From Symbiodinium microadriaticum (Eukaryota; Sar; Dinophyceae; Suessiales; Symbiodiniaceae): 64,000 nt of DNA. Shown here piece after piece: positions 39,723 through 50,583 of this stretch. Numbering within the stretch: position 1 is the first letter of the stretch; each line of letters begins with the position of its first letter. The translations under genes were made by a program, and so were the position numbers. Below the pieces are notes generated by a model. That model did not search any database, had not been told where the DNA came from, and worked only from the letters and a program-made list of their open reading frames with translations. The stretch covers positions 353,799 through 417,798 of the forward strand of contig LSRX01000301.1 in assembly GCA_001939145.1 (NCBI GenBank), read 5' to 3'.

Positions 39723-39893
39723 CAATCACGGCGTCGCCGCCTGATCCGAAACGAAAGTGAGGTGTTTTGCCTAAAGTCTTCCCTGCCGCAAAGTTGTGAG
39801 CGGTGTTTCGGTTCATGGGTGCGCCATTCAGGGAATGAGAACTCTCCAGATCACGGCCGCTTTCCGGGCCAGGACGGCTACCCTAAAGCCTAG
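39723..39893 (+). CDS. Coding-like island
   Basis: TTTCTGCAG acceptor and a 56-codon open frame: QSRRRRLIRNESEVFCL, KSSLPQSCERCFGSW, GNENSPDHGRFPGQDG, TAG. An overlapping frame (RTLQITAAFRARTATLK) is also good. Confidence 0.42.
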   Translation, partial: QSRRRRLIRNESEVFCLKSSLPQSCERCFGSWVRHSGNENSPDHGRFPGQDGYPKA

Positions 39894-40082
39894 AAGCCCG
39901 AAAAGACGTAAAACACTAAACCCTAGAAGGCTTGAAAAAGGCAAAAACCCTAAACCCTGCACCCTAGGAGCCCCAACAGAAGTAACCCTAGAAGTTCTAG
40001 AAGACGTAGAACCCTTACTAAACCCTATAAACCCCAAAAGCCCGAAAAGACGAAAAACAACCCCGAATTAAACCCCTGAGCC

Positions 40083-40183
40083 CTACCCATAGGCTCCATA
40101 GTAGTTCCTTTTTGGGGTTACCTTATAAGGATCCTAAAGAGAAGCCCAAAAAAGAACTATTATGGAGACTATGGGTAGACCCC
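40083..40183. repeat. MITE family G copy
   Basis: ACCCATAGGCTCCATAGTAG ... TTATGGAGACTATGGGTAG; others 37011-37095, 52325-52430 and 53463-53568. Confidence 0.8.
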
Positions 40184-40638
40184 CCCATCATCTGAGGCCT
40201 AGAAGCCCTAAAAGACGTAAATCCTAACTAAACCCCTGAACCCTGGACCCCCCTACAACCTAAACCCGAAACACCCTAAAACCCCAAAACCCTGGACCCC
40301 CCCGAAACCCTATAAGCCCTAAACCCTTAAACCCTAAAGCCTTAAACCCCTAAAACCCTAAACCCTAAACCCCTAAACCCTAAAACCCTAAACCCCTGAN
40401 GTTTGGGGTTTAGGGCTTATAGGGTTCATAGGTTTGGGCTTTAGGGCTACCGTCGCCACTGCCACTACGACTGCGACTACCACTACGACTCTGACCAGTG
40501 CTACTAGATGCTACCATAACATCGCTGCTTGAGCATGCACCCTGACCACAGTACGGTATACAGTAAGACGTCTTATCGACACATAGAAGCAGCAGACGAA
40601 GAAAGCCCCCCTCAACCCCAAACTTTAAAGACCTGCAG

Positions 40639-40707
40639 GCCTTATCGCGGCTTTCAACATCACCTTCATGCTTGGAGGAGGTGCCTTTTTCGATTACTTG
40701 GGGGGCT
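40639..40707 (+). CDS. MFS-like membrane exon
   Basis: ACCTGCAG acceptor; LIAAFNITFMLGGGAFF then DYLGGCR. A Gly-rich hydrophobic helix followed by DxLG and basic residues resembles the end of TM2 and the G-x-x-x-D-x-x-G-(R/K) loop of major facilitator transporters. Same strand as the MFS-like exon at 41398. Three frames are open here, incl. a 119-codon antisense frame taken as a shadow. Confidence 0.48.
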
Positions 40708-41192
40708 GTCGAGTTCTCCGGTCTGGCAGAAGCTGTTGGGTTTGGGGGCTTCTGTTCCGAGCTCGACATGGCCTATGTATTGGGGGGGCTGGGATCTGTC
40801 GGAAATTATACGGATACCTTATCATAGTAACTTATTAAATATCTCTTAAGCAAAAAGCCAGTTAGGGCCGAGGGGATGGCAGTCCAAGTTTCCTGGGCAC
40901 ATGGAAGGCTCACGAAAGTTAAAAAGGAACCCCCGCCAAGAGGAACCCCCCTAAAAGGAACCCTTGTTTAAGGGACTGGAGGTTCAGACTCAGTTCAGAC
41001 CTTCGGCGCTGAGATTGGAAGGGTTTTTTTTCGGATCGCGGCCTCTGACCCCAAGCGTCCAAACCCAGAAGTAGTAGGATTTCTGGTATAGTCAGTTTAA
41101 ACCCTAAGCCCTACACTTGGCCTTAAACCCTAAACCCAGAAGTAGTTTTGGTATAAGTCAGTTGAATCAGTAGTGGGGAATAAAGTCCCTAG

Positions 41193-41226
41193 CCTGCTCG
41201 GGTACTTGGATGATGGGTCTTCTCAT
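41193..41226 (+). CDS. Micro-exon
   Basis: CCCTAG acceptor; LLGYLDDGSSH; CAT|GTGAAG donor. Lies between the two MFS-like exons. Confidence 0.42.
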
Positions 41227-41397
41227 GTGAAGAGCCCTGAGGGTCCCCGAAATTAACGAACCTTCAACTCCGAACCTTAAACCCTGATAGTGACGGGACC
41301 TCTGCACCCGCCTAAGCCTCTTCTGAAATCTCTACACGTAATCCTAAGACCCTACACCTCTAAAACCCCCGAAAACGCGAACTCTCAACCCCTACAG

Positions 41398-41492
41398 CCT
41401 TGTCTCTGGAGGTATCACCCTCAAGTTCTACCCGCTCTTTTACCACCGGGAATATGGGCTCTCGGATGTGGAGATCTGCTGGATCATGGCAG
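41398..41492 (+). CDS. MFS-like membrane exon with GC donor
   Basis: CCCTACAG acceptor; LVSGGITLKFYPLFYHR then EYGLSDVEICWIMA; ends GGCAG|GCCGCC. (F/Y)xPLFxxxxYGLSxxEV is typical of the start of a half in MFS permeases. The frame remains open without splicing to 41836 (122 more codons, hydrophobic: YLLSALGLGVAGLSLSG), so an unspliced or longer exon cannot be excluded. Confidence 0.55.
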
Positions 41493-42092
41493 GCCGCCTT
41501 CTAGAAACTCCGGGGCCCCTGAAATCAGGATTTTTTGTAGGATTCCTAGATGATTTCATAAGTGCTTTAGGGGAAATATGCCTGAGAATCGTAATTTTTT
41601 GCCCGCTAGATGTTACGGCAGATTCTCAATTGTGGGATTTTGGGGTCTCTGATTTGCACCGCGGTGTTGTAAAGTATCTGCTGAGTGCTTTGGGTCTGGG
41701 AGTTGCGGGGCTTAGCTTGTCGGGTTCAGTTTTGCGTGTGGTCTCAGCGTATTCATCAGGCTTTTGCATTGTTCTGGCAGAGAGGTTTTCAATTTTCTCG
41801 AATTTATATTTCTACGGAGCAATCCCTACACGCTAAGCCTTATACATCCGAATTCCAACCCTCATAGAACCCGTAAGAGGAACCCATGCAAGGAATCCTT
41901 CAAACTGAACCAGAGGCCCCAAGTATTTCAACATGTTCAGCCCAAAGGATTTCTGCATAAGTACATGGACAGTAGAGCTTGAACTAATTATGTCCTAAAC
42001 CCTAAACCCCTAAACCCTTAAGGGTTTCGTTGAGTGTTTCCAGGGCTCCTTACTCTGGGGAGACGTGTAATACACCACCAGGTCATGTTTTA

Positions 42093-42200
42093 CTAGGACC
42101 CAGAGTAGGCCCTTATTCCCTCTTTTAGGGTTCAGGTTCCCTTATAAAGTCCTTTAAACCAAAAGGGCACCCTTTTTATTCCTAGGTTTCTCTTGGGTCT
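42093..42200. repeat. MITE family K copy 2
   Basis: Nearly identical to 28957-29060 over its whole length, so likely young. Confidence 0.8.
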
Positions 42201-42409
42201 AGAAGCCTATGAATCCCTATCCACCTGAACCCGATTCTACTCTTTAATCTCGAAGATCCCTAACCTCTACTACCCCCTTTCAAGTCGCCCTTTAAACCCC
42301 CCCAAAAAAATCATTGTATACACCCTAAACCCAAAAAAAAACCTTTTCTAAACCCCACAAAAAATTCCGCTATATACGAGCCCACCACAACGATTTTAAG
42401 CACCTAAAG

Positions 42410-42449
42410 TCTCGAGGTCGTCCCGGAGGGGGCTATGGATGCGATCCAG
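42410..42449 (+). CDS. Coding exon with GC donor
   Basis: CTAAAG acceptor; LEVVPEGAMDAIQ; ATCCAG|GCAGGT. Confidence 0.5.
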
Positions 42450-42847
42450 GCAGGTTTGGGGCTCCAGGGATGTGACATGTTTAGGGGTTTAGGGGTTTAT
42501 TTTGGGGTTTAGGTTTTAGGGTTTAGAGTTTGGCAATTTGGGGTCTAGGTTTTGGGGTTTAGGGGTTTAGGGGTTGAGGCTCCTAGGGTCTAGGCCCCAG
42601 TCCAGGGCTGCAGTTTTTTTTAGTTTTAATGTGCTTGAAAGTTTCTGGTCGCTTTTTATACAGGTTTAGAAGGGCGTTGGAGGGTCTTTTAGAAGGTTTG
42701 CATAAAGGCTCGATCCTGCAAACCGTAACGCAAAACCCCTAAACCCTAAACCCCTAAACCCTAAACCCCAAACCCCTAAACCCCAAACCCCTAAACCCCT
42801 AAACCCCTAAACCCCAAACCCTAAACCCCTAAACCCTTAGGTTTCAG

Positions 42848-42896
42848 CTGGTGGGCTCAGGGCTTCGGGCTGTTCGTCCCGGCCCCGAATCTTGGG
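42848..42896 (+). CDS. Coding exon, aromatic/hydrophobic
   Basis: GTTTCAG acceptor; WWAQGFGLFVPAPNL; ends TTGG|GGTTGT region. High GC3 in this frame; LVGSGLRAVRPGPESW is an alternative. Confidence 0.48.
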
Positions 42897-43215
42897 GTTG
42901 TCGGGTTTTCGGCTTCCGTTTTCGGGCTTGGTTAGGGTTGAGGGTTTCGGGGTTTAGGGTTTAGGGTTTCGGGGTTTAGGGTTTAGGGTTTAGGGTTTAG
43001 GGGTTTCGGGGTTTAGGGTTTAGGGCTTAGGACTTAAAAGAAGGGGCCTTCATAATTTGAATAGGGTTTTGGGGCCTAGTATACTGTTATCACGCAAAAT
43101 AGTAAGGGTAATCATTCAGGCCCCTACATTGCACTTTCGGTTCCTTGAGATTTGCAATTTTGGGGTCAGGGGTTCCGGCTTCCGGTTCCAGGTTCAGGGT
43201 TGAGTTTTTTGGGGC

Positions 43216-43467
43216 TTGCGGGTGAGGGTTCCGGAGCAATTCAGGGTTCGTCTTCATCGTATGTGGCCTTTATACAGGATGCCGCTGCATGTCGTGCCGA
43301 CATCTGTAGCGAAGGCTAGCCATGCAGTGATAAACTGGTTTTCTTGGATTCTGATGTCACTGGGGCTGGGCGATGGTAACACCATGCCTACACGCCTACA
43401 CATGTGTTGGGCCGATCTACGGTTATTCATAGCCACTCTAAGCCGCGGTCTAGGGCCTAAACCCTAA
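43216..43467 (+). CDS. Open frame with membrane segment
   Basis: Frame RMWPLYRMPLHVVPTSV, AKASHAVINWFSWILMS, LGLGDGNTMPTRLHMCW, ADLRLFIATLSRG. TATACAG at 43271-43277 may be the acceptor, giving about 175 nt of exon. Likely membrane protein; unassigned. Confidence 0.48.
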   Translation: MRVRVPEQFRVRLHRMWPLYRMPLHVVPTSVAKASHAVINWFSWILMSLGLGDGNTMPTRLHMCWADLRLFIATLSRGLGPKP

Positions 43468-43797
43468 ACCCTAAACCCAAACCCGAACCCTCAAACTCCT
43501 AAACCCTAAACCCGAAACCCCTAAACTACTAACTAGGGCTCTCTTATCATTTAGGCTTCATACTTTCAGAAGCTAACCCCGACCATCCACATAGAAACCA
43601 GTACCTGGGTCCCCTGAGCTCCCAAAGCTCCGACTTCCCTTAAACAAGTTTAGGGTTGAGGGCCTTAGGGTTTATTTGGGAAACTTTGTTTGAATTCCTT
43701 TTATGGCCCTACAGAGGTATCTGTTCATAACTACTTTTGGGGGCCCCAAAACTAGAGCCCGGAAGAGAGGAAAAGAAGAGACAAAGCTCTAGCACCC

Positions 43798-43913
43798 CTA
43801 ATGTAGAGGCCTAAATGATTACCAATACTATTTTGGGGGGGTTCCTCACTATAACTATAGTATAAGGGGCCCCAAAACCCTATTCTAATTATCAAGGCCC
43901 CTATATTACACCC
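43798..43913. repeat. MITE family E copy
   Basis: TAGAGGCCTAAATGATTACC ... CTAATTATCAAGGCCCCTATA. Confidence 0.8.
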
Positions 43914-43919
43914 TCGAAG

Positions 43920-43973
43920 ATGGCTTTTCATGGGGCCATCAGAGGAGAGAAAGCTCAAATCCCTGAGCCCCAG
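43920..43973 (+). CDS. Coding exon
   Basis: 18 codons between CGAAG and CCCCAG|GTCTTT: MAFHGAIRGEKAQIPEPQ. Starts six bases after a family E MITE. Confidence 0.55.
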
Positions 43974-44015
43974 GTCTTTTGCCCTAGAGCCCTCACCCAG
44001 AGACTCCAATATCCC

Positions 44016-44129
44016 TTAACCCAAAGGCTCCAGGTACCTTCATAGATACTTAGGCCTTGAAGTACCTATATAGGGACCCCTTTGAGGCCTAAGTAGCTAC
44101 TGTAAAGGTACATGGAGCCTTTGGGTAAT
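44016..44129. repeat. MITE family D copy
   Basis: ACCCAAAGGCTCCAGGTACC ... GGTACATGGAGCCTTTGGGT, close to perfect arms. Confidence 0.85.
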
Positions 44130-44422
44130 TAAGTAATATACCTTAAATCCTAGTAAGGTTCCGATTAGTTCGAGCAAAAATCACGACCCCGTAGACAACC
44201 CTTAGCCGAAACCGCAAACCCTCAACCCTAAACCATAAACCCAAACCTCTTAAGCCCTAAACTCAAAACCCCTAAACCCTAAACCCAAACTCCAAACCCT
44301 AAACCCATAAACCCTAAACGCCCTAAGCCCTAAACCCCTCAAGCCGAAACCCTAAACCCTAAACCCCTAAACTCCCAAACGCTAAACCCCAAGCCCCAAA
44401 AACCCTAAACCCCTCAACTCCC

Positions 44423-44490
44423 GAACGGTTTTTCGACAAGGTCTTGGGAGGAAAGAACGTGCCGAAAGTCTCTTTGAACCCCTGGGATTG
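44423..44490 (+). CDS. Coding exon
   Basis: ERFFDKVLGGKNVPKVS then LNPWD, ending GATTG|GTGGTG (frame continues WWWRP then TAG). Follows a CCCTAAA array. High GC3. Unassigned. Confidence 0.48.
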
Positions 44491-44507
44491 GTGGTGGCGA
44501 CCTTAGC

Positions 44508-44726
44508 CGGTTTAGGGTTTAGGGTTTAGGGTTTAGGGTTCAGGGTTTAGGGTTTAGGATTTAGGGTTTAGGGTTTTGGGTTTAGGGTTTAGGGTTTAGG
44601 GTTTAGGGGTTTAGGGGTTTAGGGTTTAGGGTTTAGGGGTTTAGGGTTTAGGGGTTTAGGGTTTAGGGCTTGGCGTTTAGGGTTTTAGGGTTTAGGGCTT
44701 GGGGTTTAGGGTTCAGGGTTTAGGGC
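44508..44726. repeat. TTTAGGG array
   Basis: About 28 near-regular TTTAGGG units, the longest reverse-orientation array. Confidence 0.92.
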
Positions 44727-44995
44727 TCTACTTACGAGGGTTCCATGGAATCTGGAAGGTTCTGTGAGGATTTAGGGTGGTGTAAGTGTAAGGTTCTGTG
44801 GGGGTAGGCATTCGGGGGGTTGGGGTTAATATGGGGGTCTGCGTAAATAAAGGGCTTAGGGGTTTAGGCATTAGAGCGCGTTCGGGTTTGTTACAGATGC
44901 CTTCAAGGGGCTGCGGCGCTAGCTTGGGGTTAAAGGGGGGATTTTCAGTTGTGTTCAGTGTGTTTCAACCCTAAACCCTAAACCCTAAACTGCAG

Positions 44996-45038
44996 GTTTC
45001 TCGCAACCCTGGTCGGAGCGCTGAAGGCACCCTTACAG
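44996..45038 (+). CDS. Short hydrophobic exon with GC donor
   Basis: CTGCAG acceptor; FLATLVGALKAPLQ; TTACAG|GCAGTT. Confidence 0.52.
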
Positions 45039-45110
45039 GCAGTTCTGGGCGTTTTTTACAGGCTTTAGGGCTAGGGCCCGGAATGACTACAGTAGCACTA
45101 CCGTAAACTA

Positions 45111-45217
45111 TCCTTGATGATATAATTCCTGCCTTGCCTTAACTCAAGGACCCTGAACTATGGGAAATTATGGTACATTCCTTACTATGGGTAATGCAGG
45201 ATTTTTATCATCAGCCG
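45111..45217. repeat. MITE family B copy, TA target site
   Basis: TA-flanked TCCTTGATGATATAATTCC ... TATCATCAGCCG. Its right TSD is followed by TCTTAG, the acceptor of the next exon. Confidence 0.8.
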
Positions 45218-45225
45218 TATCTTAG

Positions 45226-45292
45226 CCGCGTGTGGAAGGCTTTGTTCTCCATTGCGCTGGTGGCGAATCTTCAAGCAGCCCGAGTCCCAGCT
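45226..45292 (+). CDS. Coding exon
   Basis: TATCTTAG acceptor; RVWKALFSIALVANLQA then ARVPA, ending before GTAGGG. Frame PRVEGFVLHCAGGESSS is also open and would splice in phase to 45038. Confidence 0.5.
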
Positions 45293-45841
45293 GTAGGGCG
45301 ATCGGCCTTAGAGAGTTAGGGTTCAGGTTTAGGGTTTAGGGGTTTAGAAGTTTAAGGGTTTAGGGGTTTAGAAGTTTAAGGGTTTAGGGGTTTAGAAATT
45401 TTTGGGGGTTAGGGAATAGAAGCCAGAAAGCTGGAGCATCATTGTCCTCATGCCCTTAAGGTAAAGTTGACAGAATCCTAGCACTAACCCTCCCAAACCC
45501 ATGTTCCAACTTTCTCGGATTCGCTATAGGATTTAGGGTTTAGGGTTCAGGGTTTAGGGTTTAGGGTTCAGGGTTTAGGGTTTGGGATTTAGGGTTTAGG
45601 GTTTCGGGTTTTAGGGTTCAGGGCTTCAGATGTAGGAACTGATTTTGTTTAGGAGGTTTGGGCGACGATGGCCCATTATGCTTATGGAGTGTAGTCCCTG
45701 AACCCTCAACCCTAAACCCTAAACCACCCTAAACCCTAAACCCCAAACCCTACACCCCTAAACCCTAAACTCCTAAACCCCAAGCCCTAAGCCTAATGGG
45801 CTTAGGGAATCCCCCGTACCCTACCAAACCTTGTACACCCC

Positions 45842-45904
45842 ACCTCCGATGTTGGAAGCCCCTGCATTGATGCCCGCGAAGCCCTTCAAATCAAGCCGAA
45901 GAAG
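45842..45904 (+). CDS. Coding exon
   Basis: TSDVGSPCIDAREALQI then KPKK, AAGAAG|GTCCTG donor. Left border unclear. Confidence 0.45.
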
Positions 45905-45951
45905 GTCCTGTGATTCCTGGCAAATGCCTAGGACCCAGAGTAGGCCCTTAT

Positions 45952-46170
45952 NCTAAAACCCTAAACCCTCGACCCCTAAACCCCTACTAAACCCCCAAAC
46001 CGCTAAAACCCTAAACCCTAAACCCTCGACCCCTAAACCCCTACTAAACCCCCAAACCTAAAACCCTAAACCCTAGACCCCTAAACCCCCACTAAACCCC
46101 TCCCAAACCCCTAAAACCCTAAACCCTAGACCCCTAAACCCCTACTAAACCCCCAAACCCCTAAACCCCG
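45952..46170. repeat. Higher-order CCCTAAA repeat after N joint
   Basis: Begins at a single N (45952) that truncates a family K copy. Four copies of a roughly 50-nt unit CCCTCGACCCCTAAACCCCT-ACTAAACCCCCAAACC. Confidence 0.85.
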
Positions 46171-46219
46171 TGTCCGAGCTCTCCAAGACCTTCAACCTCA
46201 CCCTGAGTCCTAAGCAGGG
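46170..46219 (+). CDS. Coding-like island
   Basis: VSELSKTFNLTLSPKQG, high GC3, no AG acceptor visible at the left. Confidence 0.38.
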
Positions 46220-46559
46220 CTTGGGGATTTAGGATTTCGGATTCTCGGGATTTAGGTTTGGGGTGCAGGGTTTAGGGATTTAGGATTTAGGATTTTGGGG
46301 TTTAGGTTTAGGGTTTGGGGGTTGAGGATTTAGGATTTTGGGGTTTAGGTTTAGGGTTTGGGGGTTTAGGAGTTAGGATTTTGGGGTTTAGGGTTCAGGG
46401 TTTCGGGATATAGGATTTAGGGTCTTGGGTTTTTGTTCGGGGTGTAGGGTTTAGGGTTTAGGGATTTAGGATTTAGGGTTTTGGGGTGTCATTTTTTTCG
46501 TGGTTTAGGGATTTTGGATTTTGGGGTTTAGGGTTCAGGGCTACAGGTTCAGGGTTTAG

Positions 46560-46629
46560 GGACCAACTTGACAATTTTGGCTTCCTTCGTAAGGGCAAGG
46601 CAAGGAACCAATATGTCGAGCTCTGAAGA
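46560..46629 (+). CDS. Possible exon
   Basis: DQLDNFGFLRKGKARNQ then YVEL and TGA. Confidence 0.38.
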
Positions 46630-47215
46630 TTCGGGGTACAGTCAGATCGTGCTTTGATTCTAGTCCCTACATATTTCCAAGCTTTTTTATAGTGCATCTC
46701 TATCGGAGCCTTTCGGGGATACTATCATCGGAGTCCACACACGTTGAGGGTTCTGACTGACAAAGAGATTTAAGTGTCCTTGGATCAAGGCTGTAGACCC
46801 TAAACCCTAAACCCTAAACCTTAAACCCTTAGAATCTGTAGAAGTTCAAGACACCCCTCAAGGAATTCAGCACACTTGAATGACGCTCGATTCTTGCCCA
46901 AATAAATCGTGTTATGATACCTCTTCTGTGGGAAGGTCTTTGGGTTTGCGCCCTGAGCACTTTTAGGGTTCAGGGTCTAGGGTTTAGGGTTTTATAAGTA
47001 TACTATAAAGGAGCCCAAAATCCTGTTGCCCCTACATTAAATGGGTCTTTTCCCACCGCAGACAAGCGACACCTCTCGAACCGGCCCGTGAACCAACACG
47101 CCTTGAGCCCTTAAGTAAACCTTAAACCTTAGAAACCCTAGCTAACCCTACGTATAGTGGCCCCAAAACCCTAATCCCAAGAATTGCAGCATCGGAATCC
47201 TTTCGGCTCACAGTC

Positions 47216-47241
47216 GGTCAGTCAGTCAGTCAGTCAGTCAG
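47216..47241. repeat. (CAGT)6 microsatellite
   Basis: GTCAGTCAGTCAGTCAGTCA. Confidence 0.95.
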
Positions 47242-47318
47242 CCGTCGATTATCCCATGTCGTGTAGCAGGAATCAGGGTACAGAGTACAGGCCCTGTCTG
47301 GGCTCGGTGAGGATTTAG

Positions 47319-47448
47319 GGTGAAGCGGCTCTGCAGCAGATATTCGGAAATGCCAGCATTTCTGCAGCAGATACTCCTGAGCCCTGCTAGTGTTGCGGAA
47401 TGGCAGCATGAGCAAGATGAACTTCACCAGTCTGCACTGCTGCTGTGA
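47319..47448 (+). CDS. Probable terminal exon
   Basis: GATTTAG acceptor; VKRLCSRYSEMPAFLQQ, ILLSPASVAEWQHEQ, DELHQSALLL, TGA. 42 codons with good composition. Antisense (MLPFRNTSRAQEYLLQK) is open too. Unassigned. Confidence 0.5.
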
Positions 47449-47693
47449 CTACCCCTTCCTCCACTCCCTAAACCCTCAACCTTACGTAAGCCCCCTAAAG
47501 CTTACGATAGGGGCCGAAATAATTACCAATACTATTTTGGGGGCTCCTTAGTAAAATTCCAGAAAAAAATGTGCTCCAAACTCCAAAACCCTATTCTAAT
47601 TGTTCAGACTTCTACATTAAACCCTAAACCCTAAACCCTAAACCCTAAATCTCTAAACCCTAAATCATGGCGGCGCTACTCCTCCGCGAGTAG

Positions 47694-47743
47694 ACGGAAG
47701 CATCGGTGTCGAAGCTGAGTCTCGGGGACAGTTCCCCAGCCCC
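47694..47743 (+). CDS. Coding exon
   Basis: GAGTAG acceptor; TEASVSKLSLGDSSPAP; ends before GTGACG. Confidence 0.5.
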
Positions 47744-47796
47744 GTGACGTCGCGATGAGGCCGCGATTGGGAGTAATCAGTCATGATATATTTACT

Positions 47797-47907
47797 TGGC
47801 GTTCTTCTGGTTGGCTCTTAGGACTTTATCTTTTTGGGGTTTCTATATGAACTCTGATAAGGCTGCTAAAAGCTTAACTTTTAGGAGGGGTTCAGAAGTC
47901 AGCCAAG
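47797..47907. repeat. MITE family F copy
   Basis: ACTTGGCGTTCTTCTGGTTGG ... CAGAAGTCAGCCAAGT; near-identical sibling at 48272-48382, the two lying either side of the exon at 48104. Confidence 0.85.
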
Positions 47908-48103
47908 TTTAGTAATGACCATAATCATATTAAATCCAATCGTACTAATACTTATAATAGCAGTCATATACTATCAGAGTACTTCTATGAATAAGGGGCG
48001 CGTCGGAATCAGGGCTCCCAGACACTGAGCCCAGCAGCAGTGGTAGCTCGAGAAGATTTTAGGGCTTGGGGCTTCAAAATTTCTTGGGATTTAGGGCCGC
48101 AAG

Positions 48104-48237
48104 GCCTGTATGGATGAAGGCAGCGATGAGGTTCTGCACTCTCCTCCCTTACCACAGCAATGCCTGCTGCCACCAGGCCGCAGTATGCGCAACCATACGA
48201 TCCGCTTCTCGGACGACGATGGCGGTCTGAATGTGTG
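48104..48237 (+). CDS. Coding exon, high confidence island
   Basis: CCGCAAG acceptor and TGTG|GTAATG donor bound 134 nt: ACMDEGSDEVLHSPPLP, QQCLLPPGRSMRNHTIR, FSDDDGGLNVW. Strong GC3 and polar composition with an RFSDDD acidic cluster. Unassigned. Confidence 0.62.
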
Positions 48238-48652
48238 GTAATGCCATCCCCTTAGTAACCCTATCATATCTTGGCGTTCTTCTGGTTGGCTCTTAGGACT
48301 TTATCTTTTTGGGTTTCTATATGAACTCTGATAAGGCTGCTAAAAAGCTTAACTTTTAGGAGGGGTTCAGAAGTCAGCCAAGTATATCTTCAGATAGTTA
48401 TATAGTTATATACTATAACCTTGCCCCCCCCCGCCCAACCCTCAATCTACCCTCTACCGGACCCTAAACACCGAGTTTATTTATTTTTGGGGGACCATAT
48501 ACCCCACCAGTTCATCATAGTTTCGGGTATCGGGACAACTAAGTGAGCCCTACATCATGGAATCCTAAACACTCAGCCCCTAAAACCTACACCCTAAATC
48601 CTAAGCAACGCCTAAGCCTTATACTCTTACCTTTGACGCATCGTAGGTTTAG

Positions 48653-48704
48653 GAACACAAAGGCCAGCCGCAGTATTCTAGTACCCCAGCGGTCTCTTCA
48701 GAGA
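48653..48704 (+). CDS. Coding exon
   Basis: TTTAG acceptor; EHKGQPQYSSTPAVSSE; GAGA|GTAAGC donor. Confidence 0.55.
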
Positions 48705-49139
48705 GTAAGCCAACCCTAACCGGTTTCGGGTTTAGGGTCTAGGGTTTGGGGCGGTTTGCGACCTAAATCATAGTGAGGATCCTGACTACAATGTCCCCTA
48801 CACAAGGCAGCTTTGCTTTTTGGGAACCACGGCCTTAAATATTGTAAAACCGTTATATAGCCCCCAAAGAACCCTTATAGATTCTTTAGACCGCTAAACC
48901 CTACAGATTACAAGAGAAGCCTGAATCATTGGTAGTATTATTTCTCACGGCTCCTGACTATCATCAATGTACACCAAAAGACCGCTATCTGGACCCTCAG
49001 CCCTATGCCCTGCAACCCTTACCCCCAAAACCCGACAGTTCTAAGCCCTAAACCCTAAACCCTAAACGGCCCTAAACTCTAAAACCTACAAACCCTATAA
49101 ACCCTAGAAGCCCTATAAACCCTAAACCCCTAAGCCCAG

Positions 49140-49233
49140 GGACACCGATCCATGGCATGAAGACGACGAGCAGGAGCTTGCAGCGCTTCTCGGTGGATGC
49201 GAAACCTTCATACTCGGAGCTTCATGGACCTAA
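49140..49233 (+). CDS. Coding exon, possibly terminal
   Basis: GCCCAG acceptor; DTDPWHEDDEQELAALL then GGCETFILGASWT, TAA. Acidic helix with high GC3. Confidence 0.55.
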
Positions 49234-49456
49234 ACCCTACACCCTGAACCAAATTAACCCTATAAGGCGCTATAAACCCTAGAAACCCTAGAAACCCTTA
49301 ACCCTACTAAACCCTACTAAACCCCAAGCTTTTCGGGGTTTTGGGGGTTGCGTAGGGGTGTATAGAACTTCCGAAACTCTTCGGCCTCGTGGTTCTGGTT
49401 TTGGTAGAACCTTTCGGGGGTTTGGGGTCTCACTTCGGGCGTTTAAGGTGCAACTT

Positions 49457-49562
49457 GGGCTTAGTTCCCCAACACCCAACCTTGTAACTTTTTGGGTTCT
49501 TATGATTTAGTAGTCTGAAAGTTTAACCTTTTATTTCCCTGGCTTGTTGGGGAAGTAAGTGG
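49457..49562. repeat. MITE family M copy 2
   Basis: CTTAGTTCCCCAACACCCAACC ... GGCTTGTTGGGGAAGTAAG. Confidence 0.75.
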
Positions 49563-50070
49563 CCAAGTCAGGGCTTCGGGGGCTTTTTGATCGGGTTGGG
49601 TTCAGGGCTTTCATAGGACTTTCTAGAGCTTTCGGCAGGGTTCGGACTGGGCTCCAGTTTTTGTGCCTGCTTCTGGGGGGGACACCATGGCATAGTAGAG
49701 GGGGTTATAGTAGAAGCCCAAAAGTTGGAAACCCAATAGCCTCAATCCTTAAGAGTCATGTCTAGGGAATCCCAGCACTAATTGTCGCAAATCCGGTTTC
49801 CAACTTTGTGGGGGTTTACTGTAAGGGTTTAGGGCTATGATTTTCTTGCGAATTATGCAGGGCCTATGCTTTGGGAGATTGTGGTTTAGGGCTTAGTTCG
49901 TACAGGATTCAGGGTTTAGGGTGTATGCTAAGGCTGATGATGATAATGATATATATATATATATATATCCTGCATTACCCATCATAAGGAATATACCATA
50001 ATTCCCACAGTTTAGGGTCCTTAAGGTACTGCTAAGGATTTATATCATCAACAGCAGGTAGGCCTTGGAG

Positions 50071-50121
50071 TCCTTTTCGATTTTCCCTTGCTGGGTCTAT
50101 GAGGATCTTGCTTACACATAA
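50071..50121 (+). CDS. Short coding exon
   Basis: CTTGGAG acceptor; SFSIFPCWVYEDLAYT then TAA. Confidence 0.4.
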   Translation, partial: SFSIFPCWVYEDLAYT

Positions 50122-50353
50122 TGCTCAAAAGGCCAGCTCAAACCCTGAACCGTAACCCCTAAGGCGTACACTCTTCACCCTCAAACCCTCAACCACCAAC
50201 CCTTAATCCCAAAACTCTACACCCTCAAACCCTCAACCCCCAACCCCTAATCCCTAAACTCGGGGGTGTGGGTTTGTTTGTTTTTTGCCGCGAGAATTAC
50301 AATCTGAACTTTTCTCCTCCTTTCAACGATCAACAAATTTCACACAAGCTTAG

Positions 50354-50389
50354 GGGGATTCGCTTGTATAGCTGTGCACAAGGCGGAAG
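50354..50389 (+). CDS. Short coding exon
   Basis: GCTTAG acceptor; GFACIAVHKAE; GGAAG|GTGTCT donor. Confidence 0.48.
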
Positions 50390-50583
50390 GTGTCTCGTAG
50401 CAGATAAAAACTGACGGACGAAATGACGGGTTGCTCAAGCGTTTGTTAGGGGTTTATGAGGGGCTCTCTTGAAGCACGCAGGGGGAGCGCGGCCTCAAAT
50501 GCCCTAGGCCCTAGTCCATAGGTTGTTGTCCACCAGCAATGGCAGCATGGACAGATAACCCTAAACCCTAAACCCTAATCAAG

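Noticed and set aside
40410..40769. 119-codon antisense protein with a Ser/Arg-rich tail
   Set aside because: Overlaps the MFS-like + exon; the SRSGSRSRS tail comes from a GTAGTCGCAG-type microsatellite.
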